Below are positions 33,718-43,499 of a stretch of 64,000 nucleotides of DNA, in pieces. The first letter of the stretch is position 1; each line of letters opens with the position of its first letter. The notes beneath the pieces were generated by a model. The model saw nothing but the letters and a program-made list of their open reading frames with translations, had not been told where the DNA came from and did not search any database. The DNA comes from Maratus speciosus (lineage: Eukaryota > Arthropoda > Arachnida > Araneae > Salticidae): contig OZ010799.1 of assembly GCA_963932465.1 (NCBI GenBank), positions 158,840,761 through 158,904,760 of the forward strand. Reading direction: 5' to 3'. The position numbers and the translations under genes were made by a program.

Positions 33718-33907
33718 CAGTGTTGCCGCATCTGGCGGAATTTTTGTTGAAAAATATTCTTCACACCAGAAAAGTTTGAACAGCAATTTTATTTTACTTT
33801 ATTTATGGAGAATGTATTATCTTATAAAGCAAAGATAACTATAAAAACACATCGGTGAGAATTCAGAATGCCTAAATAATAGAAAAAAGTCCCCGGTCAC
33901 ACTGATG
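33718..33907. mobile_element. hAT-like fragment, CAGTGTTGCC type
   Basis: Starts CAGTGTTGCCGCATCTGGCG, like the ends at 11956 and 46671, and may end GTCACACTG at about 33905. The interior has CACACCAGAAAAGTTT and ACATCGGTGAGAATTC, again a CACCAG-bounded foldback. A clean target duplication was not found. Confidence 0.55.
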
Positions 33908-34027
33908 GCATTGAGCTTACAGGATATTCACACTAATTGTAACTCTTATTTCAAAGATAATGGCCCTGGAAAAATAAAGAAATAGATCAAAAAGAAAAAA
34001 AAACATTTAGCTAAATTAAAGTTTGTA

Positions 34028-34548
34028 GTATTAACTCACCCATTTCTCCTTTATATACTTAACGAAGGAACCTCCAAATTAAATCAGAGAAGCGCCTTAT
34101 CAGAATAAACCGGCTCACCAAATTTGAAGCAAATCAGATTTTTCTGTATGAAAAATCCATTTATCTAAATTAAGGAGGATTAGCTACCATTTCCTCCTTT
34201 ATATTTAACCAATGAACCTCCAAACATAATCAGGGAAGCGCCTTATCAGAATAAATCGGTATACCAAATTTGAAGCAAATAGGATAGTTCTGCATGAAAA
34301 ACCCACTTATATAAATTAAGGGTAGTATCCTCTCGTTCCCCTCCTTATACTTAACTAACGTTCCCCGAAAACTAATCAGGGAAGCGCCTTATCAGTATAA
34401 ACCGGTGTACCAAATTTGAAGCAAATCGAATAATTCTGCAGGAAAAACATATTTATCTAAATTTAGGGTGGGGGAGATTACACCCCCATTTGGCCCCTTA
34501 TACTTAAGTTATTGCGTTACGTACATACATACACACGTACGTACATAC
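34028..34548. repeat. 146-bp tandem array with ACGTACATAC tract
   Basis: About 3.2 units. The anchor GAAGCGCCTTATCAG occurs at 34089, 34235 and 34381, spacing 146 and 146 bp. Units share ACCAAATTTGAAGCAAAT and CCCCTTATACTTAA. The array ends in a simple tract at 34517-34548 (ACATACATACACACGTACG). This is the same plan as the 145-bp and 174-bp arrays, but unrelated in sequence. Non-coding. Confidence 0.85.
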
Positions 34549-35390
34549 AAAACCTGCAGCCATATTAGCTTCCAGGTTTTGATAGCCTGTGAGTTAAAAA
34601 ATCAGCCAGAATCAGCAAATTCTGGATATTATTTCCGCTGTGTTCCCATATATACTAAATATTTTCCTAAAAAAGAGGAGCAACTTGAAAATTATTTTTA
34701 TTAAAATAAAGTGGAGGATCTTTGCTAACAAAACATTGTAAAACAAAGCTCATAATTAAAAAAAAAAAATGTTATGCTTACGCTACATATGTTAGTACAA
34801 AAAAATCCTTTATTATTTATTCAAGCCGAAAAAAATTACGAAAAAAAAAGTGTTTATTTGCATCTCAAAAGAAGACTTAAATCTTCTACCCAACAGTTAA
34901 TAATAATTGATGTGTTACTGTAAAAAATAATTTTAAGAACAGTCGTATTAAAAGCCGAGTGTAATGAGTAATGACATACAAATTTGCTCCGAAAGGAAGA
35001 ATAATTTATCATAAGGATCCTTTAAGTATTTTAGCGTTTCTTTTAGAAAGATATTTGCTATTTATAATGAAGAAATGACAACCTTAAATTAAAGTCAAAA
35101 TTTGAGAGTTGTTTCTTTTTTACTTTTAGCAAATTTTTATTTCCTGATAAATAGTTAAATTAAATCATTAATCATACATATATGATGGTAAATTTTTTGC
35201 TAGCTTACTAGTGTATGCTCTTTAAATAACCAGTTTAAGCCACCTTTTAATAAAAATATTTGATTGCAGAACGCGGTTTAAGTCTTCTTTAAAAAAAAAG
35301 AAAAATAAGCAGCGCAAATGATAAAGTGTAAGCAGAAAGAAAAAACCTATAAACGGTAGAAAGTTATAAAATATCACCATGCAACAATTC
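34549..35390. other. Unassigned, AT-rich
   Basis: 34549-34710 holds part of a 78-codon frame with no resemblance to known proteins; it starts in the tandem array. The rest is AT-rich without recognised features. Confidence 0.4.
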
Positions 35391-35393
35391 ATC

Positions 35394-35681
35394 TTAAGGA
35401 ACCTTGAAAACCAGCATTAACCCTGATAACTTCGTGTGTCGTGAACCACATGTGTCAGGACTGTGAAAACAAAATTGCGCAAATATAAATATTACTATAC
35501 ACTGTTGCCGCCACGTGCTGCAGAAAAAATATCTCTGTGATGCCACCGTACGTCGATATATTTCTTTACATGTGCTAATGATATCAAAATCGTCCGAGAA
35601 ATTAAACTCCCTGGGCCAGTCGAATCCACTTGCCCATATCTTAAATTTGCCGAATTTTGCTTTTAAATTTTCCGGTGGCAT
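35394..35681 (-). CDS. Candidate short exon or orphan reading frame, 95 codons
   Basis: I do not recognise this protein. It starts MPPENLKAKFGKFKIWASGF, contains DWPREFNFSDDFDIISTCKE and then a more hydrophobic, cysteine-containing second half. It is the only frame in the window in clearly less AT-rich DNA that is not inside an identified repeat. GTAAAG occurs within the frame after ISTC, so a first exon might end there and the remainder be intron. Upstream (plus side) lie several TGACG motifs and a 14-bp CRE-type palindrome at 35965. It could equally be chance. Confidence 0.25.
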   Translation of the reverse strand: MPPENLKAKFGKFKIWASGFDWPREFNFSDDFDIISTCKEIYRRTVASQRYFFCSTWRQQCIVIFIFAQFCFHSPDTCGSRHTKLSGLMLVFKVP

Positions 35682-35689
35682 CTTTTGCG

Positions 35690-36283
35690 ACCGGATCTGC
35701 TATTGTTCCGGGCCTTGATAAAAGTAAGGGTTTCCGCGAATTAGCGGCAGACAGCATGCAATTTTGTATTATTCAATGCAAGTCGCATTGTTTTCTAATC
35801 ACTTTGTGACGCTTGATTCGAAAATTGGTCTCAATGACCTCACTGTGAAGTCGCGAAGTGACAGCGAATCGTATACGTCACAAGCCGTCACAAGACATTC
35901 CTCACAAGACGAAATGAAAGTATAACATTATAGTCACCGGTGTGGAGGTGGAACTTATAATTATTTGTGACGTCACAACGACATCATATTGACTGGCTGT
36001 ACTATTAGTGACGCGGTAAATGTGTAATTTTCAATGGAACATATGGACTGCAGTCAGTTTCTGCCATTTGTAAATAAGAAAGTATCTTCGCGAATGGCAA
36101 AGTCTAAATAGACAAAAGCAAACGAATTCACTTAAAATATATGCATAGGAGCATACATCCAAAGATTCCTATGTAGTACGGAATCTATGACTACTTTCGA
36201 ATCGCCCGACATTCAAATAAACCTCTCCACACAGCGAAAGAAAAAATCTCATTTTAGTAACTTAATACAGAAAACGAACATTA
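35690..36283. other. Region rich in GTGACG/CGTCAC motifs
   Basis: Between 35805 and 36015 there are TTTGTGACGCTTG, ACGTCACAAGCCGTCACAAG, CCTCACAAGACG, TTGTGACGTCACAA and TAGTGACGCGG. This clustering could be a promoter-like patch for a gene read to the left, or part of an element. No reading frame. Confidence 0.35.
35965..35978. promoter_or_regulatory. CRE-type palindrome
   Basis: TTGTGACGTCACAA is a perfect 14-bp palindrome containing the full TGACGTCA site bound by CREB/ATF-type bZIP factors (family knowledge). It lies about 285 bp upstream of the candidate exon at 35394-35681 in minus sense. A regulatory role is inference only. Confidence 0.35.
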
Positions 36284-36489
36284 TTAACACTAGAACTACC
36301 GTTATCCGTCATTTTGACGTCTACCATATGAATATGTTTCGGTTCAAACCAGAAATTTGATTATGAAATAAGTTTAAAAAATACAAAGAAGAAAAACGTA
36401 AATAATAAAGTTAATCTGTTTTAATCAAAATTCTGGTGTGAAATATTTTTATAAAACTTGACTCAAACTTTCGGTAGCTCTAGTGTTAA
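36284..36489. mobile_element. TTAA miniature element, family R7
   Basis: 206 bp between TTAA at 36284-36287 and 36486-36489. Ends CACTAGAACTACCG and CGGTAGCTCTAGTG are inverted repeats. The interior (CAAACCAGAAA, AATTCTGGTGTG, TTTTTATAAAACTTGA) matches family R2, so R7 and R2 share a core but have different outer sequence. The right TTAA is shared with the next element. Confidence 0.88.
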
Positions 36490-36705
36490 CCCTTTGAAGG
36501 GCGGTGATGCCGCTATTGCATCACATGATTTTAATCCCTAATTGCCACATTGGCACCCGGACTTTTTTTGTGAAAATTTCACTTTTATTAAGTACGAGAT
36601 AATATACTTTTACTTATTTAGAAATAAATTTTCTTGTAAATACCGGTATCATTCAATTATTTCAACATTTAACGAGTGCAAGTATCTTGTCCCTGAAAGG
36701 GTTAA
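36486..36705. mobile_element. TTAA miniature element, family R8
   Basis: 220 bp from the shared TTAA (36486-36489) to TTAA at 36702-36705. Ends CCCTTTGAAGGGCG and CCCTGAAAGGG. The interior has GGCACCCGGAC and AAATACCGGTATCATT, a CACC...GGT foldback like the other TTAA elements. It abuts R7 directly, so one inserted at the boundary TTAA of the other. Confidence 0.8.
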
Positions 36706-37133
36706 ACATAAAAAGAATTATACAAGAGAATGAACTTACAGACATAAAACAAAATGATAAAAAGGCACCGCGCTTCAAAAAAATTGGTCTTTTTGTTTTA
36801 CATGCGAAGAGACTTTTTGCTATTTTGAAAGCAGGATCGAGGTTGAAAAGGAATAGAACAAAAAGGGACAGGGAGAGAGAGAATTAGGAGAAAACAACCA
36901 ACCGGAAAGCAGAAGATAAAAATCAAACAGAATTTCCCACAAGGACTAGAAATATAAACAGTGTCAAACAAATGACACAATAAGTCAGAAAACAAAATTA
37001 ACAGTATGAAAAATAATAAAAGAAAAGTATCAAAATGTCCAAAGTGAAACTGGAGTAGCCAGTAAGAAGCTTTTCGGAACCGTGAAAAGACTTTTCTTTA
37101 AAAAATAAAAAGAATTATCACGTACATTTATCT
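36706..37133. other. Unassigned, purine-rich
   Basis: Purine-rich on the plus strand (GGGACAGGGAGAGAGAGAAT). Opposite 66- and 65-codon frames overlap here; neither resembles a known protein. Confidence 0.4.
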
Positions 37134-37348
37134 TTAACCCTTAACAGCCTCATTAAATTACGTTTTTGAAATTCAAATTGCTTATTGGCACCACTTTTTT
37201 AAAAAAGAAATATTCACCTTACTTAATGACAGTTAAAATGATGCCATACTAAAGCCAATTACACTATTTTATAAAACTGGTGGGAATCAAACATTCTAAT
37301 AAAAGACACAGCCCAAGAATATCACAGAAGCGAAAATTAAGGGGTTAA
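37134..37348. mobile_element. TTAA miniature element, family R6, copy 1
   Basis: Bounded by TTAA (37134-37137 and 37345-37348). Left CCCTTAACAGCCTCATT, right GAAGCGAAAATTAAGGGG. The core starts TTGGCACCACTTTTTT and ends AAAACTGGTGGGAATCAAAC. About 85% similar by eye to 56539-56755. Confidence 0.85.
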
Positions 37349-37925
37349 ATGCACACGTAATCGCACCTAATGTATATTTATCTATTAATAAAGCTCTTTC
37401 TCTTTCTCTCTATATATGTGTGCTTGGGTGTGTATGCATGCGCGTGTGTGGGTGGGTGAATGCTTATGTGTATTATAATAGTATCTGTGTTTGTTCGAAT
37501 AAAATAGTACCCTAATTTATGTCAAGTAAAAATGATTTCGTTAGATGACCAAATAACCGTAAACGCTTATTTGGCTAAAACAAAAGTGTCAAAAGGAAAA
37601 AAAAGAATCAAATTTTGAACAACATATATGGATGTAATGTAAATATGATTTATTATAGTAGCGTGTTTACATAATATGGAAAGACATTATTGCTAAAGAA
37701 CGAGCTTCACGTGCGCTTAATCCCATCAATCCTTTTTTATAGGCTTTGAAAAGTTTGTCCCAAATTTGACACCTGGCATTCAATCTTAATAAATAATTTT
37801 TAAAACAATTTCATCACAGAGACTATTTAAAAAAAAATATTGTAATTCAGCGAAAAAAAGAAAAAAAAAGAGATTGTTTTAGAGATTTAAAAATTGTAAG
37901 GAAAATAAGATTTTGAACCATATAA
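37349..37925. other. AT-rich DNA with a GT-rich microsatellite
   Basis: A GTGTGTG/TGCATGCG tract lies at about 37415-37470, preceded by CTCTTTCTCTTTCTCTC. Nothing else recognised. Confidence 0.5.
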
Positions 37926-38255
37926 ATAACTAGCAGAACTACCCGGCTTCGCTCGTGTCAATAATAATGGTCCACCCGGGTAAAATACATTAAAATGAAA
38001 TAATACGGCAGTGACAATAACTGAGATTGGTGCATTACCGTCCACGAATCGGTAAAAGACCCATAAAAAATATAAGTAAAATAGTTTTAATTGCGTCTAC
38101 TATTAACTATGCCATAATAATGTATATTCCAAACAAATGTCATAACATATATTAAAGTACAATTATTTGCTTAAAAACGTCATTTAAATAATAAAAAACA
38201 TTAAAAATATTATAAATTTACATGTTTCGACTCTTTCATTGAGTCATCTTCAGAA

Positions 38256-38291
<36 letters not shown>

Positions 38292-38520
38292 AACAACAAA
38301 CACAATGCCAATTGTGACATTATACTGATGATGGCAATGACCTAACCCATAAATTTTGCCTTTTCTAAAAATTTTTTTAACTTATCATCATACAATTTCG
38401 TTTTTCACACTGTCGAATAGAAAAAGCTTCTGTCAAATAAAATTTATTTGAAAAATGTATCTCAATTTTTTCATGTGAATGGATTTTAAAGTAATTTTCA
38501 ATCATGGATATTTTCGATTT
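37926..38520. repeat. Element end motif, AT microsatellite and unclassified repeat
   Basis: At 37930 CTAGCAGAACTACCCGGCTT and CGCTCG resemble end sequences of arthropod interspersed repeats (the matching far end may be near 40130-40175, ACACACAGAGAACGGCTTTT). A pure (AT)n tract lies at 38258-38281. The 38300-38520 segment is related to 38690-38830 and 39045-39330 (GATGGCAATGACCTAACCCA, ATAAATTTTGCCTTT), a repeated module of about 350 bp. Confidence 0.5.
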
Positions 38521-38529
38521 GCGTGCAGC

Positions 38530-38676
38530 CAGGGATAAGATTTCTGCATTTTTTCACACCAGTATTTTGTTAGAGTAAATGATATTTCATTTAATCGGGA
38601 CACTCTCTTGATTTAGCAGAACAACATTTTCTTTAAGAATATACCGGTGTGCAAAAACGTGGAAATCTCATCCCTA
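38530..38676. mobile_element. hAT-like miniature element, 147 bp
   Basis: Ends CAGGGATAAGATTT and AAATCTCATCCCTA are inverted repeats. The 8-bp flanks CGTGCAGC (38522-38529) and CATGCAGC (38677-38684) match at 7 of 8. The core starts CACACCAGTATTTTGTTA and ends AACAACATTTTCTTTAA then CCGGTGTGCAAAAA. This core is very similar to that of TTAA element R4 (7119-7354), whose ends are unrelated. Non-coding. Confidence 0.85.
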
Positions 38677-38829
38677 CATGCAGCCCAATAATAAAAGATA
38701 TACCCGTTTGCTCTTAATTCAATATTATGAAGTAAAGACATTGATGAACTATGAGTAACTCTAGCATCATATTGTTGGTGGCAATAACCTAACCCAACCA
38801 TAAATTTAACTTTTACTGCAATTTGACCT
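38677..38829. repeat. Module of the unclassified repeat seen at 38300-38520
   Basis: CATATTGTTGGTGGCAATAA, CCTAACCCA and TTTTACTGCAATTTGA recur here and at 39268-39330. It is interrupted by the R2 element that follows, after which ACATCGCACATTTGATTATT resumes. Confidence 0.55.
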
Positions 38830-39038
38830 TTAACCCTCTGTCTACCAGAAGGGTCCAATGGACCCGACATGTATATTCAAAATATCTATTCAAACCAGAA
38901 AATTTCTTCAAAACAAACTAAATGTATAAATCAGACAATAACAAGTTAAATAAACAAATTAAATAGTTTTAAGTAAAAATTCTGGTGTAGAATGTTTTTA
39001 TAAAACTTGAGTAAAATTTCCGGTAGTTCTAGGGTTAA
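38830..39038. mobile_element. TTAA miniature element, family R2, copy 2
   Basis: Intact 209-bp copy with TTAA at 38830-38833 and 39035-39038. Left CCCTCTGTCTACCAGAAGGG, right CGGTAGTTCTAGGG. It differs from 5943-6150 at only a few positions by eye. Non-coding. Confidence 0.9.
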
Positions 39039-40186
39039 ACATCGCACATTTGATTATTCCAAAATCTAATAGAATACAAAAAGTACTTTCAATAATTTTT
39101 TTTTGAAAAGCTTATCTCAATTTACGGATTGTTTATCCATTTTAAATTAATTTTCAATCACGGATATATTTTTAAATATACCTGTAACCCAATTCAGAAA
39201 GATATATCCGTTTGCTATTAATGCAATATTATGAAGAAAAGATATATCTATGAGTAACGCCTAGCACCATATTGTTGGTGGAAACAACCTAACCGTACCA
39301 TAAATTACGCTTTTACTGCAATTTGATCTCTAAACATCATGCATCCTATTATTTCAACGTCTAACAGAAAAGTCTGTCAGTCATGAAATTTTGAAAAGAA
39401 AAAAAAGCTTACCCTAAAAAATAGTAGCTATAATTTCTATTTAATATAAATCGTACGAAAATCGTATTTTATATAACCGTATTCGATACAAATCGTAGAA
39501 TGTTATCACTGCATTTCAGGTATTAAAACATTTATCTAAATGATATAATTAAAGATTACAAAGAAATAGGGAATAAATTGTAGCATCCAGTTTTTAGAGT
39601 CAGTTTGAAATTATATTGATGACATTGACGTCATATCTAGCAAACGATTTTTTTTTTTTTTTGCTATTATCATCTCTCTTATTTGATTCTTGATATTGAA
39701 ACGACTTCATTAAAATAGATTTTTTAACATTCAACTAAAGTACTTCTAAGGTCATTTTAAAACATGCTTAGTTAAAGTTTTTACATAAATATATGAAAAA
39801 TGTGCATTTTCTGATTAGAATGACGTCGATTTCAAAAATGTAAAAATATAGCAGTCGAGTCTGAATTTTTATTGGCTAATAAAACAAAGTACTCGAGTTA
39901 TCAATTTTTTTTAAATTATTGAGCAGTGTTTTAGATGTGTGGCAACAGGAAAGAAGCTATTGAATTTGAAAATTTAAAATGAGATATTTAGATAATGTTA
40001 AATTATGAAAGATGATAGAAAAAAGGGATAAATATTGGTCTGATGATTTTTTAAAGATGACAGGGATCTATTCCACGTTCTAAAGCCTATGTACAGCAAG
40101 TTTCGTGCAAATCGGTCAAAATTAAAGATTTGTATAAAGGACATACACACAGAGAACGGCTTTTATATATATAGATTGATTTTGAG
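39039..40186. other. Unclassified repeat module and AT-rich DNA
   Basis: 39045-39335 repeats the module described at 38300-38520. A CRE-type TGACGTCA lies at 39626-39633. 40050-40180 ends in CATACACACAGAGAACGGC and a (TA)n tract, like the 3' end of an interspersed repeat whose 5' end may be at 37930. No gene. Confidence 0.4.
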
Positions 40187-40640
40187 GCTATCTATATTAT
40201 AAAGGACAAACATATCTGTGCGTAACGCATACGTCATTTTGCGAATGGCAACACTTTGAAATTTGAAATAAAATTTTGGTTTTGTAATTATCCCTAAAGC
40301 AAATTTTTATAGTTCTAAACATCGCACATTTTAAATTTTTACATCTCCGTATAAGGCAAAAAATGCTCTTTTAAATGCAATTTGTTTGAAAGCTGTATCT
40401 TAATTTATTTTTAAGATATTAATTTTTTTGTAGTTTTTATTACTTTTTTTATAATTGTGGCAGCTGAAGTACTCCATTTCTTTTTAAAGTAAAGGGGGAA
40501 AATAAAAATAGTAGATTGCGGTGCCTTTTTGTTGCCATTTTCTCATAAAAACCGAAAAAATTGAAATTAAAAAACATGCTATGTCAAGAATATCGTCTGT
40601 TATATAACCCAGTGAGTTTTGGCTTTATTTCGTTTTTATT
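40187..40640 (+). repeat. Dispersed repeat family C, copy 7
   Basis: Begins TCTATATTATAAAGGACAAA, then CGTAACGCATACGTCATTTT, GCGAATGGCAACACTTTGAA, ACATCGCACATTTTAAATTT and TGCCTTTTTGTTGCCATTTT. It is forward-oriented and the best copy for reading the 5' end. Non-coding. Confidence 0.75.
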
Positions 40641-40838
40641 TTGTCAATTAAATGATTTTGCCGTGCCGGCTTCATTACGAAATATTAATAAACAACTTGC
40701 ACATGATAAACAAGAATATCGTCTGTTATAAAACCCAGTGAGTTTGGGCTTTATTTCGTTTTTATTTTGTCAATTAAATGATTTTTGCCGTGCCGGCTCC
40801 ATTACGAAATATTAATAAAAAACTTGCACATGATAAAC
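40585..40838. repeat. 126-bp tandem duplication
   Basis: CAAGAATATCGTCTGTTATA begins at 40585 and again at 40711. Both units contain CAGTGAGTTT, TTGTCAATTAAATGATTTT, GCCGTGCCGGCT and AACTTGCACATGATAAA. The two units are nearly identical. Non-coding. Confidence 0.9.
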
Positions 40839-41642
40839 GTTCAGAATTTCTCTCCCGCTAATTTTCTGCAACGAAATTAAAGCTTCACCAATAAATAAAT
40901 AAAAGAATAATATATAAAAAAGCACGAATTTAACATAGATGTAATCGAACAATTTAAATTTTTAGAGCCGAATTGGGAAATATATGTGCTTTTAAATGTA
41001 ATTTGTATGAAATAGAGTTGCTAGGCAACAGTTAAAGTAAAAGAGAAAAAATCTATATATTGAAAACACAAGATTGTTTTTTTAGACATCTTCCCTCAAC
41101 TTTCTACTGTACCAATTTTGAATAATTCTTTTTTTTAAGGAAAGCTGTTCATTTGTAGATGTCCTCGCACTCGCTATTTTTCTAAATATTCCCACTTTTA
41201 TATTTTTAATTTAATTTGAAAAGTTTTTTGAAATCTCATCAAAATGGTAGCAATCGTATTATTTCCACTGTTGCAGAAAAAAAGAAATATTGGGGTTTAT
41301 TTGTCCTTATTGATACCATTTACTCATTACAATTAAAAATAACTTTACTTTAAGTCGGAACAGAAAATGACGTCACTATTTAAAAACATTTACGCTTATA
41401 AAGCTAATGTTATAATATATTTTCATTCGGCTGATACCGAATTTGAGGCACTTGGCGTAATACTTCAAGTGCCATATTTAAAAGAAAACAATCCTTTTCT
41501 TTGATAAAACTATATATTTTTACACAAATACATCTAAAAGACATCAGTTTCTGGAATTTGTACTTCGCGGTACTGAAATTAGAACCTCAAGGCAAAAGAA
41601 TACATTTTCACATGCAAAGTTTTAGCTGAAAAACGGAACTTC
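40839..41642. other. Unassigned, AT-rich
   Basis: One TGACGTCA site at 41368-41375. No gene or element ends recognised. Confidence 0.4.
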
Positions 41643-41965
41643 ACGTTTGAAAATCTATCTATATTATAAAGGAAAATTTTGTCTGTGCGTAAAGCTGACG
41701 TCATTTTGAGAATGGCAACGCTTGACGATTAAATGTCGGTTTTGCAATCTTTGCTACTGCAATTTTTTGAATTTCTAAACATCGCGCATCTTCAATTTTT
41801 ACACCCGTTATATAGGGGAAAAAATCTACTTTCAAATGCAATTTGCTTGAAAACTTTATCTTAATTGATTTATTTATTATGTCTTTTTAAATAATTTTCA
41901 AGCATAATGTTTTTTAATCTATATCCATTGCGTACAGGCTCCATTACGAAATAAGCCATTTGCAC
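41643..41965 (+). repeat. Dispersed repeat family C, copy 8 (diverged)
   Basis: Starts TCTATCTATATTATAAAGGA, then CTGTGCGTAAAGCTGACGTC (TGACGTCA at 41696-41703), GAATGGCAACGCTTGACGAT and AACATCGCGCATCTTCAATT. It resembles the copy at 19900. Confidence 0.6.
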
Positions 41966-43148
41966 TTAAAATAATAAATAATTCAGCATTTGTCCCTTAC
42001 TAATTTTTTATAGCGAAAAAACTTCATCAATCTATTATATTAAAAAGTGACTGTCCGTTTGTATTTCACAGCTCTTCCTCCTAGAATATGGAATGTTGGA
42101 TGATCAAATTAACGCCAGTTATCCGCATGTTGCCCGGTGATGTTAAAAGTGGTCGTAGAATTTTAAAATTGGATTAGTTTACGAGATATAAATTTTTACG
42201 TTATTTTTAATGACATTTCTGTAATGATGGAAACTAAAACTACTCCATTTCTGGGGATAAAAGAGAGAAGGACAAAGATTATTAGGTATTTTACAGTACA
42301 CTGTACAGTATTGTGCTGATGATGTCTTGCGTGTCGCTTGGCGAAACGTTTACTTATTGTATTTTTAATTGTTTTTAAGTACATTCTTTATAAATTTTAT
42401 TTTTTAACTGTGCTCAAGTCTGTCTTAGTTTATTTTATTTGGTGTTTTAATTATTAGGTATCATTGTTTGAAATCATTTTTAAATGGAAATTAACGTTTA
42501 TTTGAATAAATAGGGAAACAATTATTGTAGTTTTCAAGAAAATTTCACGAAATACAAACTCACACATATTCAAGCTTCAGGAATCCGTTTATTTTAGAAA
42601 CACAAATTCGATTCTCGACTGGAACATTGAGATAAATTCTGTTGACGTCAAAAGAAAAAAAAAACAAACATCGTACGTTATTTTCATTTAATTTAAAGTC
42701 GAAAAGTAGATTTTCAATTATTGCCTTAAGATGGCTAATAAAAAATTTCAGAAGTGGACATTAAAAATGAATTTTTTTTGCAAGAAAAAAAATAATTATC
42801 TAAAAATTTATTTTAATTCATAAATATAAAATGCTTCTGAATAAATTCGTCCAAAATTCATTTGTGTATAAGTTGACCCAAATGACATCATTTCTACCAA
42901 CTCCGAAATTCGAAGCAAAATCTTGGAAGAGCGAAAAGCTCGAGGCAAATAAAGTTATAGTGTATGTGCATTTTTATTGGGAAAGCTTTCAACTTAAATT
43001 GTAAATATAACTTATTATTTGAAATATTATACTTAATAAAATTAATATTGCAATGGCTTTCTAAATTTACAGTAAAGTTAATATTTTATTTTTCGCAAAA
43101 AAATCGATTGTCTCATGCAATTCAAAAGCAACACAACGGGTTGCTACG
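41966..43148. other. Unassigned, AT-rich
   Basis: At 42028 TCTATTATATTAAAAAGTGA and CTGTCCGTTTG may be the 5' end of another Helitron-like repeat. TGACGTCA at 42653-42660. Two small frames (42196-42384 minus, 42964-43155 plus) resemble nothing known. Confidence 0.4.
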
Positions 43149-43495
43149 CAACTAGTGATTTATAATGGTGCGGTGTTTGAGTAATCGGCATGCCAATATA
43201 TGGGGATAGGAATGATTAACAATGCAAAGGTATCGTCACCGTGCATTTTTAAAGATGGTAGAATCATTTTTCACATTTGACATTCAATATTACCAGAAAA
43301 AAAGCTTTCAAAAATCCCCACACATCCTTTTTACCTGAAATATATTGTGTGATAACTTTATTAAACTTATTAAAATTTCTCAACGTTTTAATGAGAACTT
43401 TCTTAAAATTGAAATATTTTGAGCATGATAGATATACATTTTCAAAATTATGGATTGGTGTATTTAAATAGAAAAATATGTGTGTATTCGTTGTA
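43149..43495 (+). repeat. Diverged outlying unit of the 405-bp satellite
   Basis: ATCGGCATGCCAATATATGG, GGAATGATTAACAATGCAAA, TTTTTAAAGATGGTAGA, TCACATTTGACATTCAA and CCTTTTTACCTGAAATAT follow the order of the satellite that starts at 46.9 kb, but with more differences. Opposing frames of 60-80 codons here are by-products. Confidence 0.6.
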
Positions 43496-43499
43496 AACA

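Noticed and set aside
33718..33907. Complete hAT-like element with target duplication
   Set aside because: Flanks GATGTTAT and ATGGCATT do not match well enough to call a duplication.
38613..38870. 85-codon minus frame
   Set aside because: It crosses the boundaries of two miniature elements.
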